Positions 1 through 11,783 of a stretch of DNA of 64,000 bases are shown here, piece after piece. Below the pieces are notes generated by a model, which was not told where the DNA came from, did no database searches, and saw only the letters and a list, made by a program, of their open reading frames with translations. The number at the start of each line of letters is the position of its first letter. Position 1 is the stretch's first letter. This DNA comes from Odiellus spinosus (Eukaryota; Arthropoda; Arachnida; Opiliones; Phalangiidae). Location: the NCBI GenBank assembly GCA_963920705.1, contig OY987225.1, positions 17,935,492-17,999,491 of the forward strand, given 5' to 3'. The position numbers and the translations under genes are program-made.

Positions 1-89
1 CTTTTGCTTTTCGCTTAAGCCGACAAACGACAAATTATCCCGTTAACGAGAGGAAGGTTATTTTTTCGCTTACGAGACTTTCATTGCAG

Positions 90-445
90 ATAAGTGCACA
101 GCTAACCAGTTTGAAAGTACGAACTGCAAAAAATGTAAACCGACCAACGACACGGAATATGGTTACGAATGTGAGCTATGCAGCGACGAATACAAGAAAT
201 TGAAGGGTTCCAGTACTACTTGCATACGTAGGTTTCGTAAAAATCTAGTTCTTAGAGGTCGAAAAATGATTTCGTTTTGCTATTTCTAGTAAAGGACCCT
301 TGCAAAGAATTCATCAATGGAGAGAAGGGGGACGACAAGTGCGGCGAAGAGAACAAATTGTGCGAAATCGCTTCCAATAATAAAAAACTATTTAACTGCA
401 AGGGCTGCAAAATTGGATTCAAGGACGTCGACAATAAATGCATAG
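90..445 (+). CDS. Exons 1-2 of the EGF gene: two Cys-rich modules
   Basis: Exon 90-227 starts after ttcattgcag and encodes a six-Cys module (Cys pattern C..NC..C..EC..LC..TC). Exon 290-445 starts after tatttctag and encodes a second six-Cys module beginning LKDPC and ending NKCIG. Both exons are phase 1 at each end, so they can be duplicated or skipped without a frame change. Cys spacing fits EGF-like modules, although the first could also be a diverged Cys-rich repeat. Confidence 0.75.
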
Positions 446-3400
446 GTATATAGGCATTTCGGAAAGGGTCAACAGGTTGCGTGAATTCGCTGAAAAACAT
501 TTTTAAAATAGTTGCTTTTTAAAAAAAGGTCAAAACCAATAGTAAAACCAAAGGAAAATAGAAAGTTCATTTTAAAGGGGTTTTAAGTCTTGAACTTGAA
601 TTGAAGGTGTTAAGTCTGATTCTTTCTTTTTTGACAAAGGTAATTTTTACTTACACACCCTTTAGAAGTTTTTTAAGTGTAAGCCAGTCGGACCAGTCCT
701 ATAGTTAATTTTCACCACAATAAATATTTCCTTATGCTTAACATCAAAGGTTTCTTTTTTTATCATGGAATGTGTAGATACAGCCAGTATTTATCTATAT
801 ATAATGTAAAATAGATCAATGACAACCACCCCAGGGTCGCTGCAATATTTCTCATCTAAAAACCGGCTTACACCTCTTAAAATCAGAGTCGAGTAGGACT
901 TCGACTCTCCGTACTTTCCCCTATGCTTTAAATTTTACACTTAGAAAAAATCTTTAACGAAATACTTGGTTGGCTTTACTATCGGCTTTGACATTACTTT
1001 ATCAATCTTAAATTTTTTAAAATACTTTATCGATATAAAATTCTTTAAAATAATTCATTATCTGACGACTTCCATCTCCCTTTAAATAAGTTGGTTGGTT
1101 TTGAAGCAAAAAACGACTCTTTAAACTCTGATTTCCAAACAGATACGTGCGAACTTGAAAAATGTGCCGACAAGAAAGCATTCTGCATAAAAGACCAACA
1201 AGGAAAAGCTACTTGCCAATGTCCGTCTTTGTTCTACTATAACGAAGCTGACAAACTGTGTAAACTCGGTAAGTAAATTACAATCCTACATATGAAATAG
1301 TTCCATTAGTTGTGAAAGTGGTCATGAAGACTCGAATCACCAGAACAAAGAAAAGGAAAAGCAAAATGAACATGTAGAATTGAAACCTCTATCTACAATA
1401 CCAATATCACAAGTTAATTAATTTATATCTCTCTAAATGTTAAACACAGAAGTGTAGGAATAGTTTAACCTCGTTTATACTTGAGGACAAAATCGGTTCC
1501 AAAACCAGTACGAAGCGTTTTCCGTTTTCCCTGGTTCACACGCTGACAAGACGGTTCGCTTAGGGTCGTTTTAAAAAATGCCCAGAATTAAAATTTTTTA
1601 AATAATTATCTCAAATTAATTAGTAAATCGTGTTTGTAACTCGTTGGTTAATAATTTTTGACAGAAACTACAATTTTAAACGCGTTATTTTAAGATTTAT
1701 CAGCAAATTTGGCTCCCCGCCTCGTTATTTTCAAAGCGGATTTGAACCGAAGCGACTTGACCAAATTGCTTCCCGAACCAACACGAACTGAGTTCTCACG
1801 TTGGTTTGATAACCAGTTATAGAAATCGAAGCGTAACGAAGCGCATTTAGGTCTATGTATGAACGAGGCTTTTGAGTCATGTGCTAGAGCGCATTTTTAA
1901 CGCAACCCATTGAAACGCGTTTACTTGGAACGATTTTCTTGCCCTGATAAATGATTTATTCTCAGGTTATTACGTGCTTGAATGAGTTCTCGACAATTAT
2001 TATAGATCCTTGATAAAAACCTTAATCCCCTTGGAGAAACTAGATTTATTATGGGAATTTAGGTGTGAGATTTTTAAAGAATTTGATCTCAAAACTAACC
2101 CGAAATATTTTCGAAAAATATAGCCCCATCTGCATATGTTTTGGAATTACCTGGTTTGAATATCGACGTGACTAACGAAGCTAGTTCCGTATCAATGTAC
2201 AACTACGAGTCTGTCTTCTACGCAGTCGACAACTTCCCCAAAGTTACTGCTAAAACCATCTTGGAAGCGGTAATCACTAAATTTGCCTTATTTTTTTAAG
2301 TTTTTCAGAAAAAAAGTATTTTTCAATTTCTATTAACAGCTTCAAAATGTTGACAAAGAAGTTACTGATATCAAAATTGTTGAACAAAAGTAAGTGCACC
2401 TTTTTATATCTAATAGGGTTTCGGCAGGGGTTAATCAGTGGCGCCGCCAGGATTTTTCTCTACGAAGGCACAGGCATTCGAGGAGGCCCTCCTAAATTTT
2501 ATGTTAATTTTCTTTTCTCATCCTGAATGTTTTTTACCACACGTAGGCACAGGTATTCGAGGAGGCCCCCTTTATTTTAGGCTAATTTTCTTTTCTCATC
2601 CTGAATGTTTTTCCCCAGTGAAAACTTTGGACATCTCTAGCCTTATCTTGTAATTTTGCATAAAATTCAATTAAAAGTATCAGGTTTTTCAGATAGCGGG
2701 TAAACTATGCCCATGTTGACAAAAGAAATGTTTATATAGAAATATACCCTCAATAACCCCCTTCCGTTGTGCTATACTGTTTTAAACACTTATGCACTGA
2801 CCAAACCTAAAGTTTTAAGCAATCCCTACTTTTAATGTTTTTTTTTATGTTTTGTTTTTTTTTGAAAAGTATACGCAGTTGTGGCTTTTACCCATACGCA
2901 CCTGCTGAAAGGCTGAAAATCTTTCCCTGAACAAAGAATCTCAATAACCCATTCTCGTTTAAGTTTTCGACCCCTTGATTCCTTATTCCATCCTTTACAA
3001 AAGCAAAAGTTGGTTTTTGCCCAAAATTTGATTGTTCAAAAATATAAATGCTAAAGGCACCATGTTTCTATATGAAGTAAAAATGAAATGCGAGGCCCCC
3101 TATAAATTCTCAGGTAGGCATGTGCCGACCTGTGCCTATTACTGGCGGCGCCACTGGGGTTAATTTTAAACTCTAGTGTTCACGAGAAGTTGGCCACTAC
3201 TACTTCCCGTCCCTATGAGTTTTAACTTTGCGTATCAATCTGATTGATGCTTCCAAGTTTTGCAAAGTCTCTTTAAGAGGAGTATTGATTTGTCTATTTA
3301 AAGATGGCCTCTAGAGGCGTTAATCGTTCAAATAGTCTAATTCACTTTTAAATATATATATATATTACGTTTCAAATAAGTTTTTAACTTACTCAGAAAG

Positions 3401-5832
3401 TAGGCTTAACACTGATGAGTTTGCCTTCTTGCCGTTAAACAGTCCCCGCCCAACGAGGAAAAGCACGCGAAGAAGCTAGCATTCAAACCTTTTTGCGCCG
3501 GTGTCAAGTGATTGGGCGAAGACTTAACGAGATTTCAAATTCCCCACGAATTGTTGAGCCCACTTTCCGAATATGTTAAAAATGGATTTCTTGCGCAATA
3601 TTTGACATTTGTAAATCATTTTACGTGTGAATTAAATTTAACGATTAAGAATCGATAGAAGACCACGAAGAAGAAAACGAAATGGTATTTAACAAAAAAA
3701 AACTTAAATTAAGCAGCATGTCGTTTTCTCCGACAAAAATAAATAAATAATTAAATAAATAAATAAAATAAAGTATATCTTTACCATGGTAAACAATACA
3801 TTTAAGGTAAAGAAAACCACTTGTTTTCAGGGTAAGTGGTACAATATAAAACTTAATTTATTAAAAAAAAATTTTTAGACCCAACGGCGATACGATTGTC
3901 GAAGTGGTTTTCATGACCGAAACTAAACCAGAAGCTGCCAAACAAATATTCCAGAAGCTTAACTGTCAAAAAATAGACACGGATACTTGCGTGGTGCCTC
4001 CCTTATTGGTTGTGAAAAATCAAACAGCCCTCCAAAGTGCCTTGCGTGCTGCTGCACCGTCAAACGCGGTCAGCGACCCTTGCAAGGGTTTAAAACCTTG
4101 TAGGGAAGAAGGACAAATATGCAATAAAACTAACGATGCTCTAAAACCTTACCAATGCGCTTGCAAAGTTGAAGGTTACGAAAAGAAGAAACTCGATGAC
4201 ACCAAACCGATTACCTTCGAGGTTTGCGGAGGTAAAAATTGTAGCACTGAATGGGAATTTTTCAAGTATTTGGTTAGTCCTTAATCCATGAGGGTCTATT
4301 GTATGTGTCTGTCGACTTTCGCCGCGTTAACCTGATTTCACGTGATAGCACTTTCCGTGTTTGTATGTTGTTCACTGCGTTAACACTTCTAATTCCTCGT
4401 GGAAAATAGTAATTGCCCTTCTTAACCCAAGTTTAGTGTCTAGCTCCCCCCTCTTCAATGATCCCAACGGATTCGTAGATTTCAGCTACAGGGCAAAATT
4501 TTACTAGCCTAGAGATGTTTTAACGAACTTTACGGTGCAAAGAGATATTTTAAACAAGGCTATATAGTTCACCCATAATATTTTCAATTAGACCTTTGCA
4601 AAACGGGGCTCAAAAACGTGTTGAAGTCAATATATTAACGTGGCTTAAGTCATATATGGGCTAATTATCGTATTATAATGATGTTAATTTAGTAAATATC
4701 TCAGTGACCTTTATTCCAATACATTGCTAAACAAAACTGTTAATTTCAATCAGACACGTTTTTAAGCGCCTAGAAATAATTAGTCATTGAATAAAAATTA
4801 CCCAAATTAATAATTCAATTAGACCTCGACGAGTGCGCCGCGGATAAAGCCTTGTGCAAAAACGCCGATTGTTTGAATTTGAGCCCAAAAAATGGAAAAT
4901 ATTTCTGCAAATGCGCTGAAAATTTCAAAAACCAGAAGAATACCACCGACGATTGCATTGGTACCAATTTTTTCTATAATATACTATAAATATAGTGCTT
5001 AAAAGGTGTTGACAACGTCGCGATGACTTTTGAATCATCGCTTAATGATGTTGTATAACGAAAATCAGTTCGTTATTTTGAATCAATGTGATTCAAAATT
5101 AACCCACTTTGCCAGCAACGCTACTTGTACAACGAGCCTTACCATATTACAATCCATCGGTTAAAGTCTTTATTTTTCAGATGTCTGCTTTGGTATATCC
5201 TGCCAAAATGAAGGAAAATGCGTCACCCACGAAAAAAACAGTTTCTTGTGCAAGTAAGTTCGAAGACGGCCAGACCTTGCCGGCTACTAATACAGATTTC
5301 TGACTATAAATAATTAAGAGCACGCTTTTTCGAACCTATGAAACTATTTTTGTAGTTGTGAAGATGGATACTATGGTACATTGTGCGAATCTAAACTAGA
5401 GATTCAAGCGACCTCAGTGCCGTCGAAAGCGAAACTTTCGTGTTAGTATTAAAATAATTAGTATTAAGGCTAAATGAAAATTAAGCTAATAAATGCAAAC
5501 TCGTATTTACAGCCGCTGAAACCAACGTGATCATTGTTGGAGCAGTTTTGGCCATAATTCTATTGATGACGATCATAGCCTCGGCTGTCATTATTGGAAG
5601 GTAAGATTTAAAATTGAGTACCGGTAATCATTTAGCAAATTACCCATTATCTCTATATACTATGTTTACTTAGATATACCTTTGTGTTTGCTGCCAATTA
5701 AAGGTGAACTTAACCGAAGAAACGGTTAAAATTAAATATTTTCTTTCTATAAATAGGTTGAGAGCAAAGCTTACCAAAAGTGGTGGAAACAACCAAGCCA
5801 CGGGCGAATTTTACGTAATTATGGTCGCTTAA
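90..5832 (+). CDS. Partial gene: multi-EGF, SEA-like, single-pass membrane protein (11 exons visible)
   Basis: Exons read from splice sites and frame: 90-227, 290-445, 1143-1268, 2124-2269, 2340-2389, 3879-4231, 4823-4960, 5181-5253, 5356-5441, 5513-5600, 5757-5832. All have AG acceptors and GT donors, and all phases match (mostly phase 1, as is usual for EGF modules). Joined, they give 475 residues and a stop; the 5' end lies outside the window. Order: two Cys-rich EGF-like modules, a third EGF, an SEA-like module, an EGF, a calcium-binding-type EGF (DLDEC start), a last EGF split over two exons, a hydrophobic helix (VIIVGAVLAIILLMTIIASA) and a basic tail. This predicts a type I surface protein with its EGF repeats outside the cell. 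Similar layouts occur in membrane mucins and adhesion proteins; I do not recognise the exact family. The terminal exon is uncertain (see 6509-6547). The exon 9 donor at 5442 (gttagt) is weak but is the only one found that keeps the frame. Confidence 0.8.
1143..1268 (+). CDS. Exon 3 of the EGF gene: EGF-like domain
   Basis: A phase 1-1 exon between the acceptor atttccaaacag and the donor gtaagt. It encodes one EGF-like module with six cysteines spaced C-x4-C-x6-C-x9-C-x1-C-x12-C, the typical EGF arrangement with a single residue between cysteines four and five. No calcium-binding DxD/E-start signature is seen here. Confidence 0.8.
2124..4231 (+). CDS. Exons 4-6 of the EGF gene: SEA-like module followed by an EGF
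   Basis: Exons 2124-2269, 2340-2389 and 3879-4231 give about 120 residues with alternating predicted strands and helices (for example ESVFYAVDNFPKVTAKTILE and PNGDTIVEVVFMTETKPEAA). They are placed between EGF modules as SEA domains are in membrane mucins. I see no GSVVV-type autocleavage site, so SEA is an inference from size and position. The last third of exon 6 is a six-Cys EGF starting SDPC. The intron between exons 5 and 6 carries the hAT element at 2436-3156. Confidence 0.65.
2436..3156. mobile_element. Non-autonomous hAT-type element inside an intron of the EGF gene
   Basis: Terminal inverted repeats CAGTGGCGCCGCCAG / CTGGCGGCGCCACTG flank a 721-bp body, with a perfect 8-bp target duplication gggttaat (2428-2435 and 3157-3164). 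CAGTG-type ends and 8-bp duplications are the hAT hallmark. No transposase frame is present. Inside, a segment of about 80 bp with ggcacaggNattcgaggagg is repeated at about 2466 and 2546. Confidence 0.85.
4823..4960 (+). CDS. Exon 7 of the EGF gene: calcium-binding-type EGF
   Basis: A phase 1-1 exon after the acceptor ttcaattag. It opens with DLDEC, the hallmark start of calcium-binding EGF modules, and has six cysteines with C-x-C before the last one (FCKC...DDC). In this family the acidic residues before the first Cys help bind calcium between neighbouring modules. Confidence 0.8.
5181..5832 (+). CDS. Exons 8-11 of the EGF gene: last EGF, transmembrane helix, cytoplasmic tail
   Basis: Exons 5181-5253 and 5356-5441 together make one EGF (DVCFGISC...FLC then NCEDGYYGTLCE), followed by a Ser/Lys-rich stalk. 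Exon 5513-5600 encodes about 24 hydrophobic residues ending IIGR, the membrane segment. Exon 5757-5832 encodes a short basic tail (RLRAKLTKSGGNNQATGEFY...) with a stop at 5830-5832. A sequence resembling the repeat at 5037-5082 begins just after the possible donor at 5815, so the last codons before this stop may be intronic. Confidence 0.7.
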
Positions 5833-5953
5833 TGACGTTATATAACGAATTTTAAAGGGGAATTAACGAAAAATCAGTTCGTTATTTCCGAATTTCGCTT
5901 TAGTTTTTGCGGTTGTAATTTTGCGATACTGCTTAAAGATATATTAGTATGGG

Positions 5954-6363
5954 CAGAGGTATATAATAACCCCCCTCGGAGGGAAGTATGAAAGCCCCTA
6001 TACTACCAATGCTAAAAATCACGAACAACAAGAGCCCGCTGCTGACTATCTAGGCCACTAGCTCGCGCTGGACTTCTCAATGTCGCTACTCTAGTAAATG
6101 GTCTTTGTATAAACAAGACGGCTGTTTAGAACTTCCTGTCTCAGGAGTCAGGCTGTCTGCTAAATTGGAGTCGAAGGTTGACTTCAGCTCGCGAGTTCCG
6201 GAAGTGTGCGTAGGGAAAATTTAGTGAGGTTCAAAATGGTGTAACTATTATGTGGGAGTAAAGCGGTGTGTCGATCCGCCGCGATTTACGCCGGGCACTT
6301 GTTGTTCGTCGATTTTGCCTACCTTTCATACTTCCCCCCGAAGGGTGTTATTATATACCTCTG
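5954..6363. mobile_element. MITE with CAGAGGTATATAATAAC ends, 7-bp target duplication
   Basis: The ends cagaggtatataataac and gttattatatacctctg are exact reverse complements and continue as imperfect repeats (ccccctcggagggaagtatgaaag / ctttcatacttccccccgaag). Flanks are gtatggg on both sides (5947-5953, 6364-6370). At 410 bp with no coding capacity, it lies at the 3' end of the EGF gene, either in its last intron or just downstream. Confidence 0.8.
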
Positions 6364-6508
6364 GTATGGGTGTTAACCATCATTGGCTAAATTTTTTAAA
6401 ACTGTGACTACATACTGATTCGTTTTGAACAAACATTCGTTATAGAACGATTAAGCATTTATTTACTGAATAATAGTACGATTTCTAACGTAACCTTTGT
6501 CCTTGTAG

Positions 6509-6547
6509 AGTGGAAGAATCAATATTCCGAGAATTATAATAGAATAA
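6509..6547 (+). CDS. Possible alternative last exon of the EGF gene
   Basis: A good acceptor (ttgtccttgtag) precedes 6509. If exon 11 ends at 5814 (donor gtaatt), this exon continues in phase 0 as SGRINIPRIIIE and stops at TAA 6545-6547. An AATAAA at 6543-6548 overlaps the stop. The intervening intron would then hold the MITE at 5954-6363. The alternative is that the gene stops at 5832 and this is 3' UTR. Confidence 0.35.
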   Translation, partial: SGRINIPRIIIE

Positions 6548-6548
6548 A
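6543..6548 (+). terminator. Candidate poly(A) signal AATAAA for the EGF gene
   Basis: AATAAA lies 0.7 kb after the stop at 5832 and inside or just after the possible last exon 6509-6547. No closer canonical signal was noticed. Confidence 0.4.
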
Positions 6549-6906
6549 AATACCATTTAAGTTATTGAAAAATCATTATTCTAACCTAAAACATGTTATT
6601 TAAATAAATTATTTTGAAAATATTTGTATATATAATAATTAACCTATATTTCCATTTGCATCACGCATTTACTTATGCTAACATAACATAGAATATTAAA
6701 AAATAAACGAGACAACTATTTCATGAAAACAAGTTGGGAAACCAAAATATAACCTCCTAACCCTACCTAAAATAAAAGATGAAAAGAAATGTAGAATATT
6801 GGATGAGTAGAGGAAACAGCGTGCATTTCAATCATTATTCTCTATTTTACGGAGTATAAGTATTTTCCCTTAACCTCAAGGATACAGAGAATGCAAAAGA
6901 GTGTCA

Positions 6907-7034
6907 TGCGTTAACCATAATTACATGCGGCAGGTCGTAGACTTCTTAATATACACACCAAATGAAATGTCCTGCGTTACCCATAATTATATGCGGCAGG
7001 GCGTAGATTTCTTAATAGACACACCAAATGAAAT
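6907..7034. repeat. Two-copy tandem duplication, period 66 bp
   Basis: The block starting tgcgttaaccataattac at 6907 recurs at 6973 with few changes, both copies ending in cacaccaaatgaaat. The stretch 6550-7640 otherwise shows no gene that I can support. Confidence 0.75.
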
Positions 7035-7756
7035 TTATTTTCTAAATAAATATGTAAAATACATGTTCTTATAATATAAATCATCATTAGAGCATAGGCT
7101 GTACTGCGTGATTATCTTTGAGATAATCCACCGATTTGATAAAGACGAAGGATTTAGTCTGGGATGGCAATGAAGACAAGGAATTAAAACGACGAAGATT
7201 TGGTAGCAAGTTCCTCTTAGACAAACCAAGAAATATTGTAGACTGAATGTTCCATTTACAACCCATTTTCGGTAGATGATCGGCAATTACTTCCGGTACA
7301 GTTTTCGTCTAAAATTCTTGTTTTGACGTGCTAATAGAGGACCATTACTGATATTTTCATCATGCAAGTGATCCCAGTCATTTGAAGAATCAAAGGATTG
7401 AGCTGGTCGAGAGGTTATTTTCCAAACCGGCTGACAACACGTTAGCTTCCACTCCTATGATAAAAAAAATATCTTGAATACTGAAATAGACTAATTTCCA
7501 TACCGTTAATATTTATACTTGAATAGCTCCTTTTATGTTTAGAATAACGAGGCCGTATGAAACTGTTGAGCTTTTACTGACTGTAAGAATCTCATATGTC
7601 GAGTCCGAAAACACTCACTGCTTGCATGTTTCAATTCTTCTTAGCCAGGCCGTCTCTTTCTGGTGATAAATGAAAGCCGTGTCACTGCTCTGTTGACTTC
7701 AAATGGTGATGACATTCTGCGCTGGTTGATTTTCTCACTTAAGTCACTATAGCTCT

Positions 7757-7962
7757 TCCGTCTCCGTCCTCCGGTCTCCGGTCTCCGTCCTCCGGTCTCC
7801 GGTCTCCCGTCTCCCGTCTCCCGTCTCCCGTCTCCCGTCTCCCGTCTCCCGTCTCCCGTCTCCCGTCTCCCGTCTCCCGTCTCCCGTCTCCCGTCTCCCG
7901 TCTCCCGTCTCCCGTCTCCCGTCTCCCGTCTCCCGTCTCCCGTCTCCCGTCTCCCGTCTCGT
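7757..7962. repeat. Minisatellite of 7-bp unit cccgtct, with a ccggtctccgt prelude
   Basis: About 22 uninterrupted copies of cccgtct run from about 7803 to 7960, preceded by related ccggtct/ccgtcct units from 7757. The - strand is open through it (a GDGRRET heptapeptide repeat) only because three 7-mers make 21 bp; I do not regard that frame as a gene. Confidence 0.9.
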
Positions 7963-8227
7963 GGTCTGCTAACGAAGTTCACTCTACACGGCTTCTTTTG
8001 ATTATGAAAATAATCGGAAATGTTTCTTGGTTTTATAGTGGAGAAATCTGAAGAATATTTTTTTTCCAACAACCATTTTTTATTCAAAACTGATGTTTTT
8101 TTAAACACGGGAAACCTACTGTACTTCTGTCCAAGGGGAGTTTTCGCGACTATAATTTTTCTTAAGAGGTTTAACATTTTGTATCAATCCGCCTCAGCTT
8201 TAAATCTTATGTCGTTTCTATCTTGGA

Positions 8228-9105
8228 TGCCCGTGTAAACGTACCTTTATTTAGATTCTTCAATCCACCCCAAGTTTGCAGCAAGCCTTAGCCTATACTG
8301 CCCGTTATACCTTTTCTTTTTGGACTAAATGATATATGGAAAACAGCTTTGCGCGTGTTGCCACTCAAGCTGGTATTAAACGGTCACATTTCATTAAATT
8401 TTTGGGAAATTTCTTAAATAGCTTATCTACAGTTTAATAAATTAAATTTTTGTTCATCAATTTAGAACCACTTTATAAAGATCGCTAGGTTTATGTTTTA
8501 ACCTTTTCGTAACCCATTCAGCCACCTTTCTCTCTATTACTTCATATACCTTATCAATCTTTCATTATAGAAATCTTTGTTTAACTAAGAGAAGCACTCG
8601 TAAACAATAAACTATACTTTCTCTCTATTAGCTCGAATTCAATGGATATTCCTTATCATTCTACTGTTTAAGAAATAAAATTTTTGTTTATCATCTTGAA
8701 GCAATTAATAAAAATCGGCTAAGCTTATGATTTCACCCTTTTGTAACCAATTCAGGCACCTTACTCTCTATTACTTCATATAATTTATCAATATTTCATT
8801 ATTTAAATCTGTGTTTAACTAGAGAAACTCTCGTACCGAAAGAAGTCTTATCAAATTTTGTCAAAGTACCTTTGTCTGTATTAATTCGAATTCAGTGGAC
8901 GGTGGGATACCCGTGTAAACGCACTTTTATTTAGATTCTTCAATCCACCCCAAGTTTGCAGCAAGACTAAGCCTATACTGCCCGTTATACCTTTGCTTTT
9001 TGGACTAAATGATATATGGAAAACAGCTAAGCGCGTGTTGCCAACTCAAGCTGGTATTAAACGGTCACATTTCATTAAATTTTTGGGAAATTTCTTAAAT
9101 ATCTT
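8228..9105. repeat. Nested segmental duplication (A-B-B'-A' arrangement)
   Basis: A segment of about 190 bp (ccgtgtaaacgNacNtttat ... gggaaatttcttaaat) occurs at 8228-8420 and again at 8908-9105. Between them a second segment (cattcagccacctttctctc ...) occurs at about 8480-8600 and in diverged form at about 8720-8840. All copies are in direct orientation. No coding sequence was seen. Confidence 0.75.
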
Positions 9106-9499
9106 CTAAACTATCTCGAATTTTTAATTGATTTTTCAGCTTCTTTATTAATTAGATTCAGTTTAACAATATTATTATATTAAATTAAAATTTAAATGAA
9201 TTATACGCTTCAATTCACTAAAAGATATCGCGGCATAAGGCCAAAATAGTTAGGGCATGGAAAAGGGGTATATATAGCTTTCGCTAACCTTTATTCACCG
9301 AGCGAGTAACCGAGAAGAGTTGGGGAAAACCCCCCCTTCTCAACGTCTAGACGTTTATCGTAACCTTAGGCATTCGGTAACTGCACCACAAAGACCTGTA
9401 GAGGGAGGAGATGACTGGAGTGGAAGGTTGATGTGGACTATATTAGTGAGGGACGCCTCGCTAATAAGGCCCACTGAGATCGGACACTAGAGGTTGGAC

Positions 9500-9736
9500 A
9501 AATTAGGCTTAGGTTTTATATGGCTTTTTAAAATCACGAGCAGGAGCGCGCTTGATTTGGACGCTAATGACCTAATTTCTCCTCCTTCATATTTTTGCCG
9601 TTTTTATAAATAGACTGTGGGCAAACTATTCGGTGTAAAATTATGAAATTAATCTTAAATTAAAGCCCGAAAAATATCTGGAAGCATTAGAAAATAAATC
9701 TGATAGGTAAGTCTCTTTCAAAAAATCTAAATCCCT
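9500..9736. repeat. Solo copy of the arm of the 9921-12250 element
   Basis: Sequence from gctttttaaaatcacgagca to aaaaaatctaaatccc matches the right arm of the next element (12025-12238) in direct orientation. It is also the inverse of that element's left arm, giving a third copy of the arm just outside it. Confidence 0.7.
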
Positions 9737-10804
9737 TGCATCGCAGATCTAAAAGAGGAATTATTTGTTACAGTTATAATCACTTTTAAATGGTAGACCA
9801 AGGTTCGAATGTTGATCTTTTCAAGTTTCATTAATAAATATTTAGTCTAAGTATTTTAAAATTAATTTTGAAGTTGACCCATAATTGGCTTTTTTGCTAG
9901 TTTCGGTCATGGCCAATTCGTAATGTTATTCTATGGGATTTGGTTTTTTGAAAGTGGCTTACCTTTCAGGTTTATTTTCTAATACTTCCGGATATTTTTA
10001 AAACTTGGATTTTCCGTGTGGTATGAATTAATTTTCGAGCTTTATTTTAAGACTAATTTCATAGTTTTACACCAATTAGTTGGCCCACAATCTATTTATG
10101 AAAACGGACGAAAAATTAAAGCGGAGAAATTGAGTGGGCAAAAACCTAAGCCTTATTTGACAAATTAGGCTTAGGTTTTCTATAGCCATAGCCTCCTCGA
10201 TCACGCGCTTCGGCTGCGCTCGCGCTATAGAAGCCCCGGCAAAGAAAAAAATTAACATGTGTTTGAGAGAATAAATGGGAAATTAAAACTCCCCCAAAAG
10301 ACGGCGCGAAAAAGCACTAAAATGTAGGGGGGAAAAGTCGAGGGGAGAAACAAATTCTTGTCTAGAGTTTTAAATTTACGCTCCACCTTCCTGATTTTTT
10401 AACCACATCTAATTAAGTATGTACGGATAATTTACAAATTAATTCCAAGCCTTTGAGAATTACAGATTTGGCGTTAATAATTGTTGAAACTAGCGAACCT
10501 ATTATTTTTCTTTACTGACGGAGCTTTTTGCGGTTTTCACCTATTGCGCGGGGTTCTTTTTAAATCTAAAGCCTTGATCCATTAACACAGGCACTGCAGT
10601 CACGCTGTAGATGCTATTTATAAACTTATATTCTAATTTCACCCTCTGATTTGACTTTTATTCTATGACAATATACTATTTTACTCAAAAACAAGTGTTA
10701 AAATTAATAAGGTTGCAATTGTGAGAATTGATAAGAGAGAGAAATTACTAAATTTTGAAGCCGGGTAATAGGCCTTATTCGTTTAAATAATCTTTTAAAC
10801 GAAT

Positions 10805-11020
10805 AAAAGAACCGTTAAAAAGCACCCGTTTGTATTGAAGATGGTCCCTTTTTTCAAGGCTGGTACAAAGTGTAGGATTTTCTATACTTTTTCCAGCCTT
10901 GAAACTAACAAAAAGAGCCGTTAAATAGAACCCGTTTATACGGAAGATGGGACATTTTTTCAAGGTTGAGACGTAGTCGGAATTTATGTTATCGTCTATT
11001 CGGGACAACTCTGTTTTCAA
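10805..11020. repeat. Two-copy tandem repeat, about 108 bp, inside the foldback element
   Basis: The block containing agccgttaaatagaacccgt and ttttttcaaggttgagacg near 10911-11000 repeats the block at 10805-10890. A related pair of blocks occurs at 41165-41345. The - strand frame through both copies (81 codons) simply mirrors the duplication. Confidence 0.6.
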
Positions 11021-11408
11021 ACCACTCTTCCCTGTTTCGGCGCGAAAATCTAAATACGGCGGTCTTCTCTTGTCTTTTCGTAGGATACAGTTGTCTAAAA
11101 ATTTTGAGAGTTCTATGATGGGTATTTATTTCCTAGTAGTACATCACATTCTTGTACACTAACTTGTAAGAAATCCCTTAATATTTTCGTAAACAATAGC
11201 ATTGTGGAATGAGAGTCCCCAAATAATTTGAGATTCTCTTTAAATTTAAAACATTCACCACCATCTTAACCTATGATCAGATAGTAGTAGTATCAATATG
11301 TTGTAAAAAATATATTTATAAAACTATACCAATATAAGATTGCCCCGAACAACATTTTTTCCAAACCTAGTTATTTAATCTAATCTAGGGTTGTAAGGCG
11401 AAATATTT

Positions 11409-11783
11409 CCCTAACCAGATTTCGTAATTTTAGGGTGATAAATTTAAATTAAAAATTAACTATCAATGTAAGGTGGTAGCGTGTAAGTTGTGAAATTTTG
11501 GGAGAGAAGTTTTTTTTGCCGTTTTCAAAACGCCATACATAGTTATTTAACTGTAATGAGAGTAGTTTAACACTAATCTATTATCATTATAGTTAAATAC
11601 CTATGTATGGCATTTGGAAAATGGCAGGAAAACTTCTCTCCCAAAATTTCAAAACTTACCCGAGTTAATGATTGAAGCACCAAATTGTACGCGGTAAAGG
11701 TTTGCACACGCTACAATCTTACGATGATATTTAATTTTTTACTTAAAAACTAATCACCCTAAAATTATGAAACCTGGTTAGGG
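11409..11783. mobile_element. Foldback element nested inside the 9921-12250 element
   Basis: ccctaaccagatttcgtaat (11409) is mirrored by attatgaaacctggttaggg (ending 11783). The repeat continues inward through aagttttNaaattttgggag / ctcccaaaatttcaaaactt to a short centre around 11575. No protein is encoded and no clear target duplication was found. Confidence 0.6.

Noticed and set aside
7641-8177. 178-codon - strand frame with GDGRRET repeats
   Set aside because: The repeat part is the cccgtct minisatellite translated, and the remainder has no recognisable domain.
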